Assembly (NCBI GenBank): GCA_001804805.1
Contig: MHBH01000032.1
Coordinates: forward strand, 114,299 to 178,298
From: Lentisphaerae bacterium GWF2_49_21
GTDB lineage: Bacteria > Verrucomicrobiota > Lentisphaeria > Victivallales > GWF2-50-93
DNA: 64,000 bases
Direction: 5' to 3'
Shown: in pieces, positions 25,696 to 33,925 of the stretch
Layout of the letters: every line of letters begins with the position of its first letter
Position numbering within the stretch: the stretch's first letter is position 1
Notes under the pieces: model-generated
Seen by the model: the letters and a program-made list of their open reading frames with translations, nothing else
Databases searched by the model: none
Told to the model about the DNA's origin: nothing
Program-made: the position numbers and the translations under genes

Positions 25696-26286
25696 TTACA
25701 GTTTGTTTATATGTTTTCCTATGATGAACATTGCCGAAAGAAGCAGTCCGCATGGTCCGAACACCAATAGCACGAACACCCACGTCTGCCTTTCCGTGAA
25801 ATCTACGAGCGCACTCTTCAATATCTGGAATTCGCCGGCGAGAAGGAATGCGACACCCTGGGCATAGACCATGAGGGCCCCGGCGCAGATGAAGATCCCG
25901 GACAGGAAGACCCCCATGGAGATCACCATCAGCCCCATGAACATGAGGAATATCGCCAGTGCTATGCATGCCAGGAAGGAAAAGATGATGAGCGGTCTGA
26001 ACAATCCCGGCATGAGATCATACATGAACCTGAGGAATTTCAGCCAGATCGGTGTCGGGTCGTCGATGTGTATGACAGTTTCCATTTTCTGTTTCGTCTG
26101 GAGATTGAAACCGCATTTGATGCAGACGACAACGCCGGGTTCTAGAAGCTGCTGGCATTCAGGACATGCCTGAGGGGAAGGTGTGTGGAAGATGTTGCCA
26201 CAGGCGGCGCATTCGAACATCTTTCCGGCCTGATCCTCTTTGACGCTGTAGTCCTTCTGACAGTGTGGACACTTGAATTCTAACAT
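25696..26286 (-). CDS. zinc-ribbon polytopic membrane protein of unknown function
   Basis: From ATG 26286 (MLEFKCPHCQKDYSV) the protein has 196 residues. Two N-terminal zinc ribbons (CPHC/CAAC and CPEC/CIKC, the second followed by GFNLQT) resemble those of the downstream protein. About three to four hydrophobic segments then fill the C-terminal 110 residues. An in-frame TTG at 26295 is less likely. A family of two adjacent zinc-ribbon membrane proteins suggests a local duplication of the front end. I do not recognise the membrane domain. Confidence 0.7.
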   Translation of the reverse strand: MLEFKCPHCQKDYSVKEDQAGKMFECAACGNIFHTPSPQACPECQQLLEPGVVVCIKCGFNLQTKQKMETVIHIDDPTPIWLKFLRFMYDLMPGLFRPLIIFSFLACIALAIFLMFMGLMVISMGVFLSGIFICAGALMVYAQGVAFLLAGEFQILKSALVDFTERQTWVFVLLVFGPCGLLLSAMFIIGKHINKL

Positions 26287-26461
26287 CTTTATCAATCCCG
26301 CTGGGTTCTCTTCTGCTGATTATAAAACCACATGAGCCATTTGAATTTATTGCATTTACCATAGGTGGAAAATCAGAAAAAAGCAAGAAGTGGGAAATAT
26401 CTTCCAGGCCTGATGCATGATTTCATCACGCGGCATAAGGATAAGCCTTTCTATTTCTATT

Positions 26462-26504
26462 ACCTAAATCCGTGACGCATTTTCATGCGCTGCCGAATTT
26501 AGGT
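26462..26504 (-). other. structured intergenic element (GAAA-loop hairpin inside a stem)
   Basis: On the minus strand ACCTAAAT pairs with ATTTAGGT. Inside are an asymmetric purine-rich internal loop and CGCAT-GAAA-ATGCG. A tetraloop of GNRA type within an internal-loop stem hints at a folded RNA. It lies 176 bases before the zinc-ribbon gene start. Confidence 0.5.
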
Positions 26505-26516
26505 TGAAGAGATGGA

Positions 26517-26545
26517 GGCCGGGATTTTAAACCCGGCCTTCTTCT
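26517..26545 (+). terminator. hairpin with T-rich tail (plus-strand orientation)
   Basis: GGCCGGG-ATTTTAAA-CCCGGCC is followed by TTCTTCTTTT on the plus strand. No plus-strand gene ends nearby, so it would only block antisense transcripts. On the minus strand it may still stabilise the 3' end of the gene at 26569-27252. Confidence 0.5.
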
Positions 26546-26568
26546 TTTGCCTTACAGGAGCTTTTGAT

Positions 26569-27252
26569 TCAACGCACTTCGAAATATCTGTTCAGGAGCT
26601 CATTGTATTCGTTCTGCTTCTGTGCGCGCTGTTCTGCGGAGAGATTATCATTTGCCAGGCTGTTCTTCAGGCTTAGCATCTTCCTGAAATCACTTGCCAG
26701 CGCCTTTGCTTCAGCACCAGTCATGCTCTGGTTTGACATTGCACTTGTGAATGAGTCCTTTGCATAGACATTCTTGCCCAGCCTGTAGGTCGCCATCTGC
26801 TTGCCGTCCGTATCGTGTTTTTCCGCCCAAATGTTTGCGCTTGCCACGTTGAGGGCGTCGCGGAGGCTTGACATCTCGTCTTTTGTGAGCTTGCCGTCGG
26901 ACTTGTAGGAGCTCTCCATGGATGCTATCTGCTGCTGCTGGTTCTGGAGGCTTTTGGTCTCTTCGGGAGTCAGATACCCCTTGTTGATCCCATGCTGGAT
27001 CCGTTTTTCCTGGTTGTCCTGGCGTTTGTCGGTTCTGTTTTCCCGTTTATTTTCCTTGTTTGCGTCGATCTTGTCCTTGATGTCATCCCTGTTTTCCCTG
27101 GCCTTTTCTCTTGCGGTCTCCCTGGCCTCCTTATCGCCTTTGTTCTTCCGGCCAGATTTGCCATCGTTTCCGTCGTTGTCCTGGGCCAGTATTGCAATTC
27201 CAAACCCTAAAACGGCCACAGCCACCATCATCAACATGATTTTCTTTCTCAT
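26569..27252 (-). CDS. exported charged helical protein of unknown function
   Basis: From ATG 27252 (MRKKIMLMMVAVAVLGFGIAILAQD) there is a signal peptide, then a highly charged low-complexity stretch (about 30-90) rich in Lys, Glu, Asp, Arg and Asn. Two similar helical segments follow: LTPEETKSLQNQQQQIASME and LTKDEMSSLRDALN. These look like EF-hand-like or simple helical hairpins but lack full calcium loops. No catalytic motif is seen. AAAGGA precedes the start. The frame extends to 27279 but without support. Confidence 0.7.
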   Translation of the reverse strand: MRKKIMLMMVAVAVLGFGIAILAQDNDGNDGKSGRKNKGDKEARETAREKARENRDDIKDKIDANKENKRENRTDKRQDNQEKRIQHGINKGYLTPEETKSLQNQQQQIASMESSYKSDGKLTKDEMSSLRDALNVASANIWAEKHDTDGKQMATYRLGKNVYAKDSFTSAMSNQSMTGAEAKALASDFRKMLSLKNSLANDNLSAEQRAQKQNEYNELLNRYFEVR

Positions 27253-27436
27253 ATTCGTCCTTTCCTGTGTTAATACCATTCGTTACATAATGTACTACAC
27301 TTACGGCAATTAAAATCTTTCACTCAAGTTGAAAATTCTTTATATTATTATTATAGCATTGACAAATTCAGGTTTTCAAGGTCATTTATCATCGAAGGAT
27401 TCCCTGTAATAAGACTCTCTTTGGGGATTTTAATAA

Positions 27437-27709
27437 ATGGTCAGCAAAGTCGCTTCAATTCTAGTTGCATTATTCTATCTTGCCATGGTATATGCCTATC
27501 AGGACAGCTCGGCTGTCCTTGATACACTGATCCTGCTGATAATCCCCCTCGGATGCATATGGTTCAGCGATGAAATCGGAGGCACGGATTCCGGGCTTGG
27601 GGAGGAATCCTCCAAAAAGTCGGCTCAAAAGATAGTTGCAGCTGCAGGCTGGCTCATTTTGCTCGCCCCCATGCTCTTCAAGGGGATATCTATCCTTACG
27701 CGAAAATGA
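27437..27709 (+). CDS. small two-span membrane protein
   Basis: The 90-residue protein has hydrophobic segments at about 5-21 and 29-43 and a third near 67-84, with a short acidic stretch between (DEIGGTDSGLGEESS). GGGG lies about 10 bases before the ATG. I recognise no family. It is alone on its strand between the charged exported protein and the prepilin-like gene. Confidence 0.55.
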   Translation: MVSKVASILVALFYLAMVYAYQDSSAVLDTLILLIIPLGCIWFSDEIGGTDSGLGEESSKKSAQKIVAAAGWLILLAPMLFKGISILTRK

Positions 27710-27835
27710 ATTCCGGTGGGTTTCTCCGATTATATTCTGCGTCCCTCCTTGATTTCTTGTGATTTTTAGTATAAAATCTAAGCAGGATTGTTAAACAATG
27801 AAGATGTCTTAGCCGATTACGAATGGGGGTTTGCA

Positions 27836-28420
27836 GTGAAAATGGGACGAGGTTTTACTTTAATCGAGTTGCTCGTGGCTGTGCCCGCCATAGCTGCCAC
27901 GTTGCTACGGGGAGCGACGGCGAGAGTAACCCGATTTACTCTAATCGAGTTACTCGTGGTCATTGCGATCATTGCTATCCTGGCTGGCATGCTTCTCCCA
28001 GCTCTCAGCCAGGCCCGTGAAAAGGCGCGTCGCATATCCTGCATGGCCAATCTAAAGCAGATAGGCCTGTCTCTCCGCATATACGCCACCGAGAACAGGG
28101 AATACTATCCCAACCGGTCAGGAAGGTCCGGGCTTGAATTGCTCCGCCTCAACGGATATCTAGAGCAGGTCAAGGTTTTCTCCTGTCCTTCGACACCCGA
28201 TATTGTTCCTGACAACAATGATCTCGGGATATCCAGCGTCTCCTACCAGTATGCGTGCCTTCTGAAAGAGGGGACCTCTAGTGACAGCGGAATGGCGCTT
28301 GACAGGAACGATAATCATACCAAATATGGCAACATCCTTTTCAGTGATGGACATACGGAAGGCTTTGCAGGGATGAACTGGTCTTCCGGACATGTGGGGA
28401 ATTCATTCTTTACCTGGTAG
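27836..28420 (+). CDS. prepilin-like protein with duplicated FTLIELLV motif (H-x9-DG type)
   Basis: The C-terminal part is a secreted prepilin-like protein of the kind abundant in Lentisphaerae and Planctomycetes: [35 protein letters not shown] and the closing H-x9-DG-like motif ([18 protein letters not shown]). Unusually, the cleavage/methylation motif occurs twice, [11 protein letters not shown] and then [14 protein letters not shown], about 27 residues apart. The DNA of the two copies is nearly identical over 25 bases, and the bases between resemble the REP-like palindrome. Start may be GTG 27836 or ATG 27842, with GGGGG upstream. Which motif the peptidase would use is unclear; only the second has the full hydrophobic helix. 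Confidence 0.8.
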   Translation: MKMGRGFTLIELLVAVPAIAATLLRGATARVTRFTLIELLVVIAIIAILAGMLLPALSQAREKARRISCMANLKQIGLSLRIYATENREYYPNRSGRSGLELLRLNGYLEQVKVFSCPSTPDIVPDNNDLGISSVSYQYACLLKEGTSSDSGMALDRNDNHTKYGNILFSDGHTEGFAGMNWSSGHVGNSFFTW

Positions 28421-28477
28421 GTACGTATTCAGTAAACTATGTCGTTTACTTAATCCGTACTTTTTATCTTCCTTGAG

Positions 28478-29470
28478 TCAGATTCCACGATCCATTTTTC
28501 GGACTTCATCATGGAAAAAGCAGGCGGAAAAGTGGAATTCTCCCTCTTTGACAGGCTGGAGCAAAGGGACATCGACTTTGCATTTGTCCCTTGCAAGAGG
28601 ACATCTTGGATGGAATGGACAGCCTGATGGAGGATTCAAGGGGGAGGGCACGTCGCCGGGCAGGATTATCCGGGAGCGTTTTGTCATAGGATCAATTACC
28701 GGCACTGCTGAAAGAAGAGCCTTCGTATAAGGATGTCCGGGATTTCCGGTGACTTCCGCGCTCAGTCCGTCTTCAACGATCCTTCCCAGATACATCACCA
28801 TAATCCTCCGGCTTATATGTTCGACCACGGCGAGATCATGGGCGATGAAAAGGAATGCCACGTTCGTCTTCTTCTGTATCTCTATAAGAAGGTTGATTAT
28901 CTGCGCCTGGACGCTGACATCCAGTGCGGAAACCGGTTCGTCGGCGACGATGAGCTTCGGCTCGACCGCGAGAGCCCTGGCGATTCCGATCCTCTGGCGC
29001 TGTCCGCCGCTGAACTGGTGCGGATAGCGGTGCATCTGCTCAGCATTCAACCCGACCATTTCCAGAAGTTCAACAATCCTTTTCAACCGGCCTTCCCTGT
29101 CAAGCCTGGTATGGATGGAAAGTACTTCTTCGAGCGTGCTGAAAACTGTCATCCTCGGATTTAGCGAGCCGTATGGATCCTGGAAGATCATCTGGAAGCC
29201 GTTTCTGGCCTTCCGCAGTTCCGTGCCTTCAAGCGCAGTGATTTCCCTGTCTTCGATGAACACCTTGCCTGAGGAATGTTTTTCAAGCCTTATGATTGTC
29301 CTGCCAAGAGTGCTTTTGCCGCAGCCGCTTTCGCCGACGAGACCGAGCGTCTCTCCGGCTCCGAGTTCGAACGAGACCTCGTCCACTGCACGGAGATATT
29401 TTGCCGGACTGAACAGCGAACCCCTGATCCGGTAGCTTGTGCTTATTTTATCTACTTTGAGTAATGGCAT
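28478..29470 (-). CDS. oppF: oligopeptide/dipeptide ABC transporter ATP-binding protein, OppF type
   Basis: This ATPase powers uptake of peptides or similar solutes together with OppD and two permeases. Walker A is GESGCGKST, the signature is FSGGQRQRIGIARALA and Walker B is LIVADEPVSALDVS. The C-terminal oligopeptide-transporter extension has GCPFHPRCPLARDKC. I begin at ATG 29470 (MPLLKVDKIS), with AAAAGGAC upstream; this overlaps oppD by 19 bases. The frame extends to 29584 inside oppD. No permease or binding-protein gene is next to the pair. Confidence 0.9.
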   Translation of the reverse strand: MPLLKVDKISTSYRIRGSLFSPAKYLRAVDEVSFELGAGETLGLVGESGCGKSTLGRTIIRLEKHSSGKVFIEDREITALEGTELRKARNGFQMIFQDPYGSLNPRMTVFSTLEEVLSIHTRLDREGRLKRIVELLEMVGLNAEQMHRYPHQFSGGQRQRIGIARALAVEPKLIVADEPVSALDVSVQAQIINLLIEIQKKTNVAFLFIAHDLAVVEHISRRIMVMYLGRIVEDGLSAEVTGNPGHPYTKALLSAVPVIDPMTKRSRIILPGDVPSPLNPPSGCPFHPRCPLARDKCKVDVPLLQPVKEGEFHFSACFFHDEVRKMDRGI

Positions 29471-30450
29471 CTGCAAAAATGTCCTTTTCGTTTTTCCTCT
29501 ATCGCGGGCACTGTTGAAATACAGAGCTCCTGCTTGGGCGCGGTGATGTTTTCTGCAAGAAGGCAGCGGCCGAAGAACCTGCAACCCTTCGGATAACTTG
29601 CTGGAGACGGGACGCTGCCCGGGATTGTCGCAAGCTTTTCCTTCTGATGTGTCAGCTTTGGAACGGCGGAGATAAGGGCCCTGGTATATGGGTGCATCGG
29701 CTCCTTCAGAATAGTCTTCGCTGCGGCAGTTTCAACAACATGCCCGGCATACATGACGACAACCCTGTCGGCCATGTCCGCAACTATTCCTAAATTGTGT
29801 GTTACAAGGATGATCGACATGTGCGTCCGGTTGCGGATCTCGCGGAGGAGTTCGAGGATCTGGGCCTGGATTGTGACATCCAGCGCGGTCGTCGGTTCAT
29901 CTGCTACAAGCAGATCAGGCTTGCTCGCGAGCGCCATCGCTATCATGATCCTCTGCTGCATTCCGCCGCTCAGTTCATGCGGATAGCTCATCATCTTCTG
30001 TTCAGGTTCGGGGATGCCGACCTGCTTGAGTACGGAAATGATCTCGTCGCGGACCTTGGATTCGTTGTCAACATCACCTCTTAGGAAAATGGATTCGGCG
30101 ATCTGGTCACCTACCCGGAACACGGGATTGAGCGAAGCAGATGGTTCCTGGAAGATATATGAGATGCGGTGCCTCCGGAATTCGCGCAGGCTTTTCTTGT
30201 CCAGCCCCAGCACATCGTATTCCCTGTCAGCATGCTTGAACTTTATCGATCCGGAGGAATAGACCCCGGGAGGTTCAGGCACGAGCCTGGCAAGGGCCAT
30301 GCAGGATACGCTTTTTCCGCAGCCGCTCTCTCCGACCAGCGCCAGTATCTCCCCTTTTTCCACGGAAAAAGTGGCGTCGGTGACAGCGGGAAGGTGTTTC
30401 CCTTCGACTATGAAATCCACTGACAGGTTTTTAACTTCAAGCATCGGCAT
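29452..30450 (-). CDS. oppD: oligopeptide/dipeptide ABC transporter ATP-binding protein, OppD type
   Basis: This is the partner of the OppF-type ATPase. It shows GESGCGKSVSCMALARL (Walker A), LSGGMQQRIMIAMALA (signature) and LLVADEPTTALDVTIQ (Walker B). The C-terminal extension contains GCRFFGRCLLAEN. I start at ATG 30450 (MPMLEVKNLSVDF); GGAAA precedes it. The open frame extends to 30585, but upstream residues do not look like protein. The next gene upstream is divergent, so the transport channel must be encoded elsewhere. Confidence 0.9.
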   Translation of the reverse strand: MPMLEVKNLSVDFIVEGKHLPAVTDATFSVEKGEILALVGESGCGKSVSCMALARLVPEPPGVYSSGSIKFKHADREYDVLGLDKKSLREFRRHRISYIFQEPSASLNPVFRVGDQIAESIFLRGDVDNESKVRDEIISVLKQVGIPEPEQKMMSYPHELSGGMQQRIMIAMALASKPDLLVADEPTTALDVTIQAQILELLREIRNRTHMSIILVTHNLGIVADMADRVVVMYAGHVVETAAAKTILKEPMHPYTRALISAVPKLTHQKEKLATIPGSVPSPASYPKGCRFFGRCLLAENITAPKQELCISTVPAIEEKRKGHFCRCHYSK

Positions 30451-30633
30451 GGATTGTTTCCAATTTGCGACTTCCAGATTTAGGGTTCCCTTATAAAGAA
30501 CCTTTGAAAAATAAACTGGAATTTCGGAAATACGAATTAAAAAACGCCTTATTCTCGTGTTTGAGTAGCAATTTATATTAACCACGTTATTTTAAAAAGT
30601 CTTTTTAAAATTAAATTTACCTATCGACAATAA

Positions 30634-31866
30634 ATGAAAAATGTAGTCATAACTGGCAGAGGGCTCATAACTCCCCTCGGCAACGGCCTCCAGACCAACG
30701 AGGAAGCTCTGAAAACTGGAAGATCCGGCATTGTCTCCATGCCTGAATGGAAAGAGATCGGCCTTGAAAGCTATGTTGCTGGACTGGCGGAATCCGACCC
30801 GAAATGCGAACTCCTCAACTCCAAGAACACCAGGTTCATGACCGCCAATGCAAAGATGGCAATCGCCGCAACCTGCGAGGCGCTCAAGGAGGCGCAGCTC
30901 TCCTACGACGATGTAAGAGGCAAGAACATTGCAGTGATCCTGGGATGCGCGGGAAGCGCCCATCAACATATATATGACGGTGCGAGGGCTGTCGCTGATT
31001 CAAAGAAGGTGAAAAGACTGAGTCCTTTCACGGTCCCCCGCGTCATGGCTTCATCTGCCGTCTCCAATCTTTCCCTTGTCCTGGGTGTAAAAGGCGAGAG
31101 CTATGACATAAGTTCCGCCTGCACGAGTTCAGCGCATGCGATCATGATCGCGGCACGTCTTCTCGAGGCGGGTGTCTACGACATGATCATTTCCGGAGGC
31201 TCGGAGGAGACCAACTGGGTCCATGCCGTGGGATTTGACGCCATGCGGGCAATGTCGAGGCGCTTCAATGACAGGCCGCAGAGCGCAAGCCGTCCATTCG
31301 ACAAGGATCGCGACGGATTTGTGATGGGATCAGGAGCAGGGATCGTAATTATGGAGACTGTGAAACACGCAGTTTCAAGAGGCATCAAACCGCGTTTCGC
31401 CCTGACAGGCATAGCCGCCAACAGCAATTCCACCGACATGGTCGTGCCCAACTCCGAATCGAGCTGCGAGGTCATGGGGATGTCCGTCAAGGATGCCGGC
31501 CTGCGTCTCGAAGACATCGCATATATCAACACGCATGGCACAGGCACTCCTGTCGGAGATCCTCTTGAAATTAACTCAATCAAACTTCTCTTCGGCGAAA
31601 AATCCAAAATCGCCATAAACAGCACGAAATCGCAGACCGGACACATGATCGGCGCGACCGGGGCCGTCGAGGCGATATTCTGTACGATAATGATGGAGAA
31701 GAGTTTCATCTCGCCGTCGATCAACCTGGACAATCCTGAGCCTGAATTCGCGTGGGCGAACCTGGTGCGCGAATGCCGGACCGGGGTCCAGCTCCGCCAC
31801 ACCCTCAGCAACAGCTTCGGTTTCGGCGGCACCAACGCCTCCCTAGTCTTCTCCCTTCTCCAGTAA
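30634..31866 (+). CDS. beta-ketoacyl-ACP synthase, FabB-like
   Basis: This is a condensing enzyme that extends acyl-ACP with malonyl-ACP. The catalytic triad region is complete: SSACTSSAHAI (active-site Cys), NTHGTGTPVGD (His) and STKSQTGHMIGATG (Lys and His). Residues around GGSEETNWVHAVGFDAM, DMVVPNSESS and EAIFCTIMMEKSFISPS look closer to FabB (KAS I) than FabF. Length (410) fits either. No fatty-acid genes are adjacent and no strong ribosome site is seen before ATG 30634. It may serve general fatty-acid synthesis or a secondary pathway. Confidence 0.88.
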   Translation: MKNVVITGRGLITPLGNGLQTNEEALKTGRSGIVSMPEWKEIGLESYVAGLAESDPKCELLNSKNTRFMTANAKMAIAATCEALKEAQLSYDDVRGKNIAVILGCAGSAHQHIYDGARAVADSKKVKRLSPFTVPRVMASSAVSNLSLVLGVKGESYDISSACTSSAHAIMIAARLLEAGVYDMIISGGSEETNWVHAVGFDAMRAMSRRFNDRPQSASRPFDKDRDGFVMGSGAGIVIMETVKHAVSRGIKPRFALTGIAANSNSTDMVVPNSESSCEVMGMSVKDAGLRLEDIAYINTHGTGTPVGDPLEINSIKLLFGEKSKIAINSTKSQTGHMIGATGAVEAIFCTIMMEKSFISPSINLDNPEPEFAWANLVRECRTGVQLRHTLSNSFGFGGTNASLVFSLLQ

Positions 31867-31973
31867 TTCTTATTGTGTTTTCTTTCCTCTTGATTGTTTC
31901 CATGTTTTGTCTTATAATTGCCAATCGTCTCATAATTATTTGGAGCTATGATGTTTTTCAAAATTGCCAATTT

Positions 31974-32038
31974 AAGGTAGGGATGGCTCTCCGAGCCGTC
32001 CGTTCTTATCGGCGGTTTCGGAGAAACCGCCCTACCTT
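31974..32038. repeat. intergenic stem-plus-hairpins element (AAGGTAGGG class)
   Basis: Outer arms AAGGTAGGG (31974-31982) and CCCTACCTT (32030-32038) pair perfectly. Hairpin 1 is GGCTC-TCC-GAGCC (extendable to 9 pairs), and hairpin 2 is GGCGGTTTC-GGA-GAAACCGCC. Loops TCC and GGA are exact complements. Confidence 0.9.
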
Positions 32039-32118
32039 GGTAATTTTGAGAATCAGTCCATGTTATTATGAGACTATCAGTGAACTGCGGAATCAAATTT
32101 ATCAGGGGAACGAGGGCG

Positions 32119-32916
32119 ATGCCGGTTTTGCGGACACATTATGAGACACTGGGCATAGGTACGGGCGCCGGTTTCAAGGAGATCAAGAAGGCGTATTACC
32201 GGCAGGTGAAGCTATGCCATCCCGATCTCTTCGGCGGTTCCCGCGAGAAGGAGGAGGAATTCAAGCTCCTTGTCCAGGCATTCGATGTCCTTACAGATCC
32301 GGACAAGCGCCGGAAATACGATGTTTCGAGCGGAATCTCGCTCGAAGCTCCTTCCGACTGGGGGTTTGACGAGGAATCCATCATGGACACGTCAGCCGAT
32401 GATACACTTGAAGAGATAATTGTCGGCAACGAACCGCCGAAGGACGCAACGCTCGCAACCCTCTTCCTCGATCTCGAACGGACAGAAGTCTTCATCTCCT
32501 TCCGCGAGGGCAAGAATTATTTCCGCAAGGGGCAGTACCAGAGCGCGTTCCATTATTTCAGGAATGTCGTTGAACATTCCCCGAACAACATCCTCTACAG
32601 GTATTATCTGGCGAAGACACTGGTCGCATTCAGGAATTTCAGCGAAGCCAGGACGCATTACAACATAGGCATAGGCATAGGCGCAAAGAGAATGCCGCCG
32701 CAGAGGCTCAATCGATTCCATGACGAGCTTGATGCGATGGCGGAAAAGCAGAATCCGCGCTTGAAGAAGCTGATGGACTTTTTCGGTGGCAGGAACATTG
32801 CCCCGGAATACGTTGATGCGGAGGAGAAGACCATCAGGGAGACCAACCGTGCGATCGCAAGGCTTATGGCGGCGAGAAGAAAACTGGAAGGCAACGGAAG
32901 GAAGCTCCTCAAATGA
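32119..32916 (+). CDS. J-domain protein with helical repeat C-terminus
   Basis: The N-terminal 70 residues are a DnaJ domain (HYETLGIGTGAGFKEIKKAY, with the Hsp70-activating HPD in KLCHPDLFGG). Residues about 140-210 look like tetratricopeptide helices (FRKGQYQSAFHYFRNVVEHSP). It probably delivers clients to DnaK rather than being the general DnaJ, as it lacks the zinc-finger and Gly/Phe regions. I prefer ATG 32119 (MPVLRTHYETLG), with GAGGGCG just before it; the frame also opens at 32068. The tail is basic. Confidence 0.8.
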   Translation: MPVLRTHYETLGIGTGAGFKEIKKAYYRQVKLCHPDLFGGSREKEEEFKLLVQAFDVLTDPDKRRKYDVSSGISLEAPSDWGFDEESIMDTSADDTLEEIIVGNEPPKDATLATLFLDLERTEVFISFREGKNYFRKGQYQSAFHYFRNVVEHSPNNILYRYYLAKTLVAFRNFSEARTHYNIGIGIGAKRMPPQRLNRFHDELDAMAEKQNPRLKKLMDFFGGRNIAPEYVDAEEKTIRETNRAIARLMAARRKLEGNGRKLLK

Positions 32917-33358
32917 TTTATCTCACAAAAGTAGGTCGGGCTTTCCCTTGTCCCGCCGTAGCATCTTAGCGAAGGCGGAAGCCCGACAAGATGGCGGCCA
33001 GGAATGACCGCCCTACTTAACCGGTAAAAGTTTCTTATTGATAAAACTGCGGCCACCGCAGTAGGCCGCTACAAACAGCGCTACAAACAGAATGCCCGCT
33101 TTCCCTTTCTTGATTTGCTGGTAGTTAATGCCGTAAGGAGATTCTTTATTGAAGGTTGGATTTTGACAAATAAAACTTTCCTTTCTTGAAAAAAATAATA
33201 AATGCCATAACTTATGGCGCTTTTGTTGGGATTTGGATGAATGTTTGTTTGGATGTTTGGATGCGTGGTTTTTAATCGGCAACTTGTACTTTCCGGACGG
33301 ATGTCAGTGATCCATCAATCCCGTAATCCATCAATCCAAATTTTTAGGAGTGTGAACC
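32917..33358. other. noncoding region with repeat element and inverted arrays before efp
   Basis: This holds a stem-plus-hairpins element (32929-33018) and octamer-like arrays: TTTGGATG units at about 33222-33252, and inverted ATCCATCA units at about 33305-33338. Both arrays lie upstream of efp. The minus-strand frame at 33013-33282 translates repeat DNA and is not credible. Confidence 0.55.
32929..33018. repeat. intergenic stem-plus-hairpins element (AAGTAGG class) with REP cassette in hairpin 1
   Basis: Outer arms AAGTAGG and CCTACTT close the element. Hairpin 1 is TCGGGCTT...AAGCCCGA, and its loop holds the CCCGCCGTAGC...GCGAAGGCGG cassette (about 32944-32978). Hairpin 2 is GGCGGCCA-GGAA-TGACCGCC with one mismatch. 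It is the same plan as 31974-32038. Confidence 0.8.
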
Positions 33359-33925
33359 ATGTATGAAGCATCGGACCTGAGGAAAGGGATTAAGATTGAA
33401 ATAAACGGTGATCCATGGACCGTGAGTGAGTTTGACTTCGTGAAACCAGGCAAGGGGCAGGCCCTCTACCGCTGCAAGCTCAAGAACATGCTCACAGGAA
33501 GCACCATGGACCGTACCTTCAGGGTCGCTGAAAAGATCGGCAAGCCAGATCTCGAGGAGAAGGAGATGTTCTACTCCTACGCCGACGGAGATTTCTGTGT
33601 ATTTAGCGATGCGGAGACATATGAAGAGATGAGGATCGGCAAGGACAAGCTCGGTAATCAGTTTTATTTCCTTGTTGAAAACGCGGAATGCAAGGTGCTG
33701 TTCTTCAATGGAAGGCCGATTGAAGTGACGCTTCCCGTGTTCATCGAGAAAGTCATAGCCGATACCGAGCCCGGCGCCAGGGGCGATACCGCCACGAACG
33801 TCACGAAGCCCGCGAAACTCGACAACGGCTACGAACTCGCAGTTCCGCTTTTCGTGAACATAGGCGACCGCATCAAGATCGACACCAGAACCGGACTCTA
33901 CTCCGAACGTGTCAGCAAAGCCTGA
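33359..33925 (+). CDS. efp: elongation factor P
   Basis: EF-P relieves ribosomes stalled on polyproline. Its three beta domains are of normal length (188 residues). The modification loop reads KPGKGQALYR, with Lys32 as the site that EpmA beta-lysylates in the lysine-type EF-Ps. AGGAGTG lies 8 bases before the ATG. The last 17 bases overlap epmA, so factor and modifying enzyme are made together. The region upstream is repeat-rich. Confidence 0.96.
   Translation: MYEASDLRKGIKIEINGDPWTVSEFDFVKPGKGQALYRCKLKNMLTGSTMDRTFRVAEKIGKPDLEEKEMFYSYADGDFCVFSDAETYEEMRIGKDKLGNQFYFLVENAECKVLFFNGRPIEVTLPVFIEKVIADTEPGARGDTATNVTKPAKLDNGYELAVPLFVNIGDRIKIDTRTGLYSERVSKA

Noticed and set aside
33013-33282. Minus-strand open frame of 89 codons
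   Set aside because: It translates a palindromic element and octamer repeats, has no ribosome site and resembles no protein.
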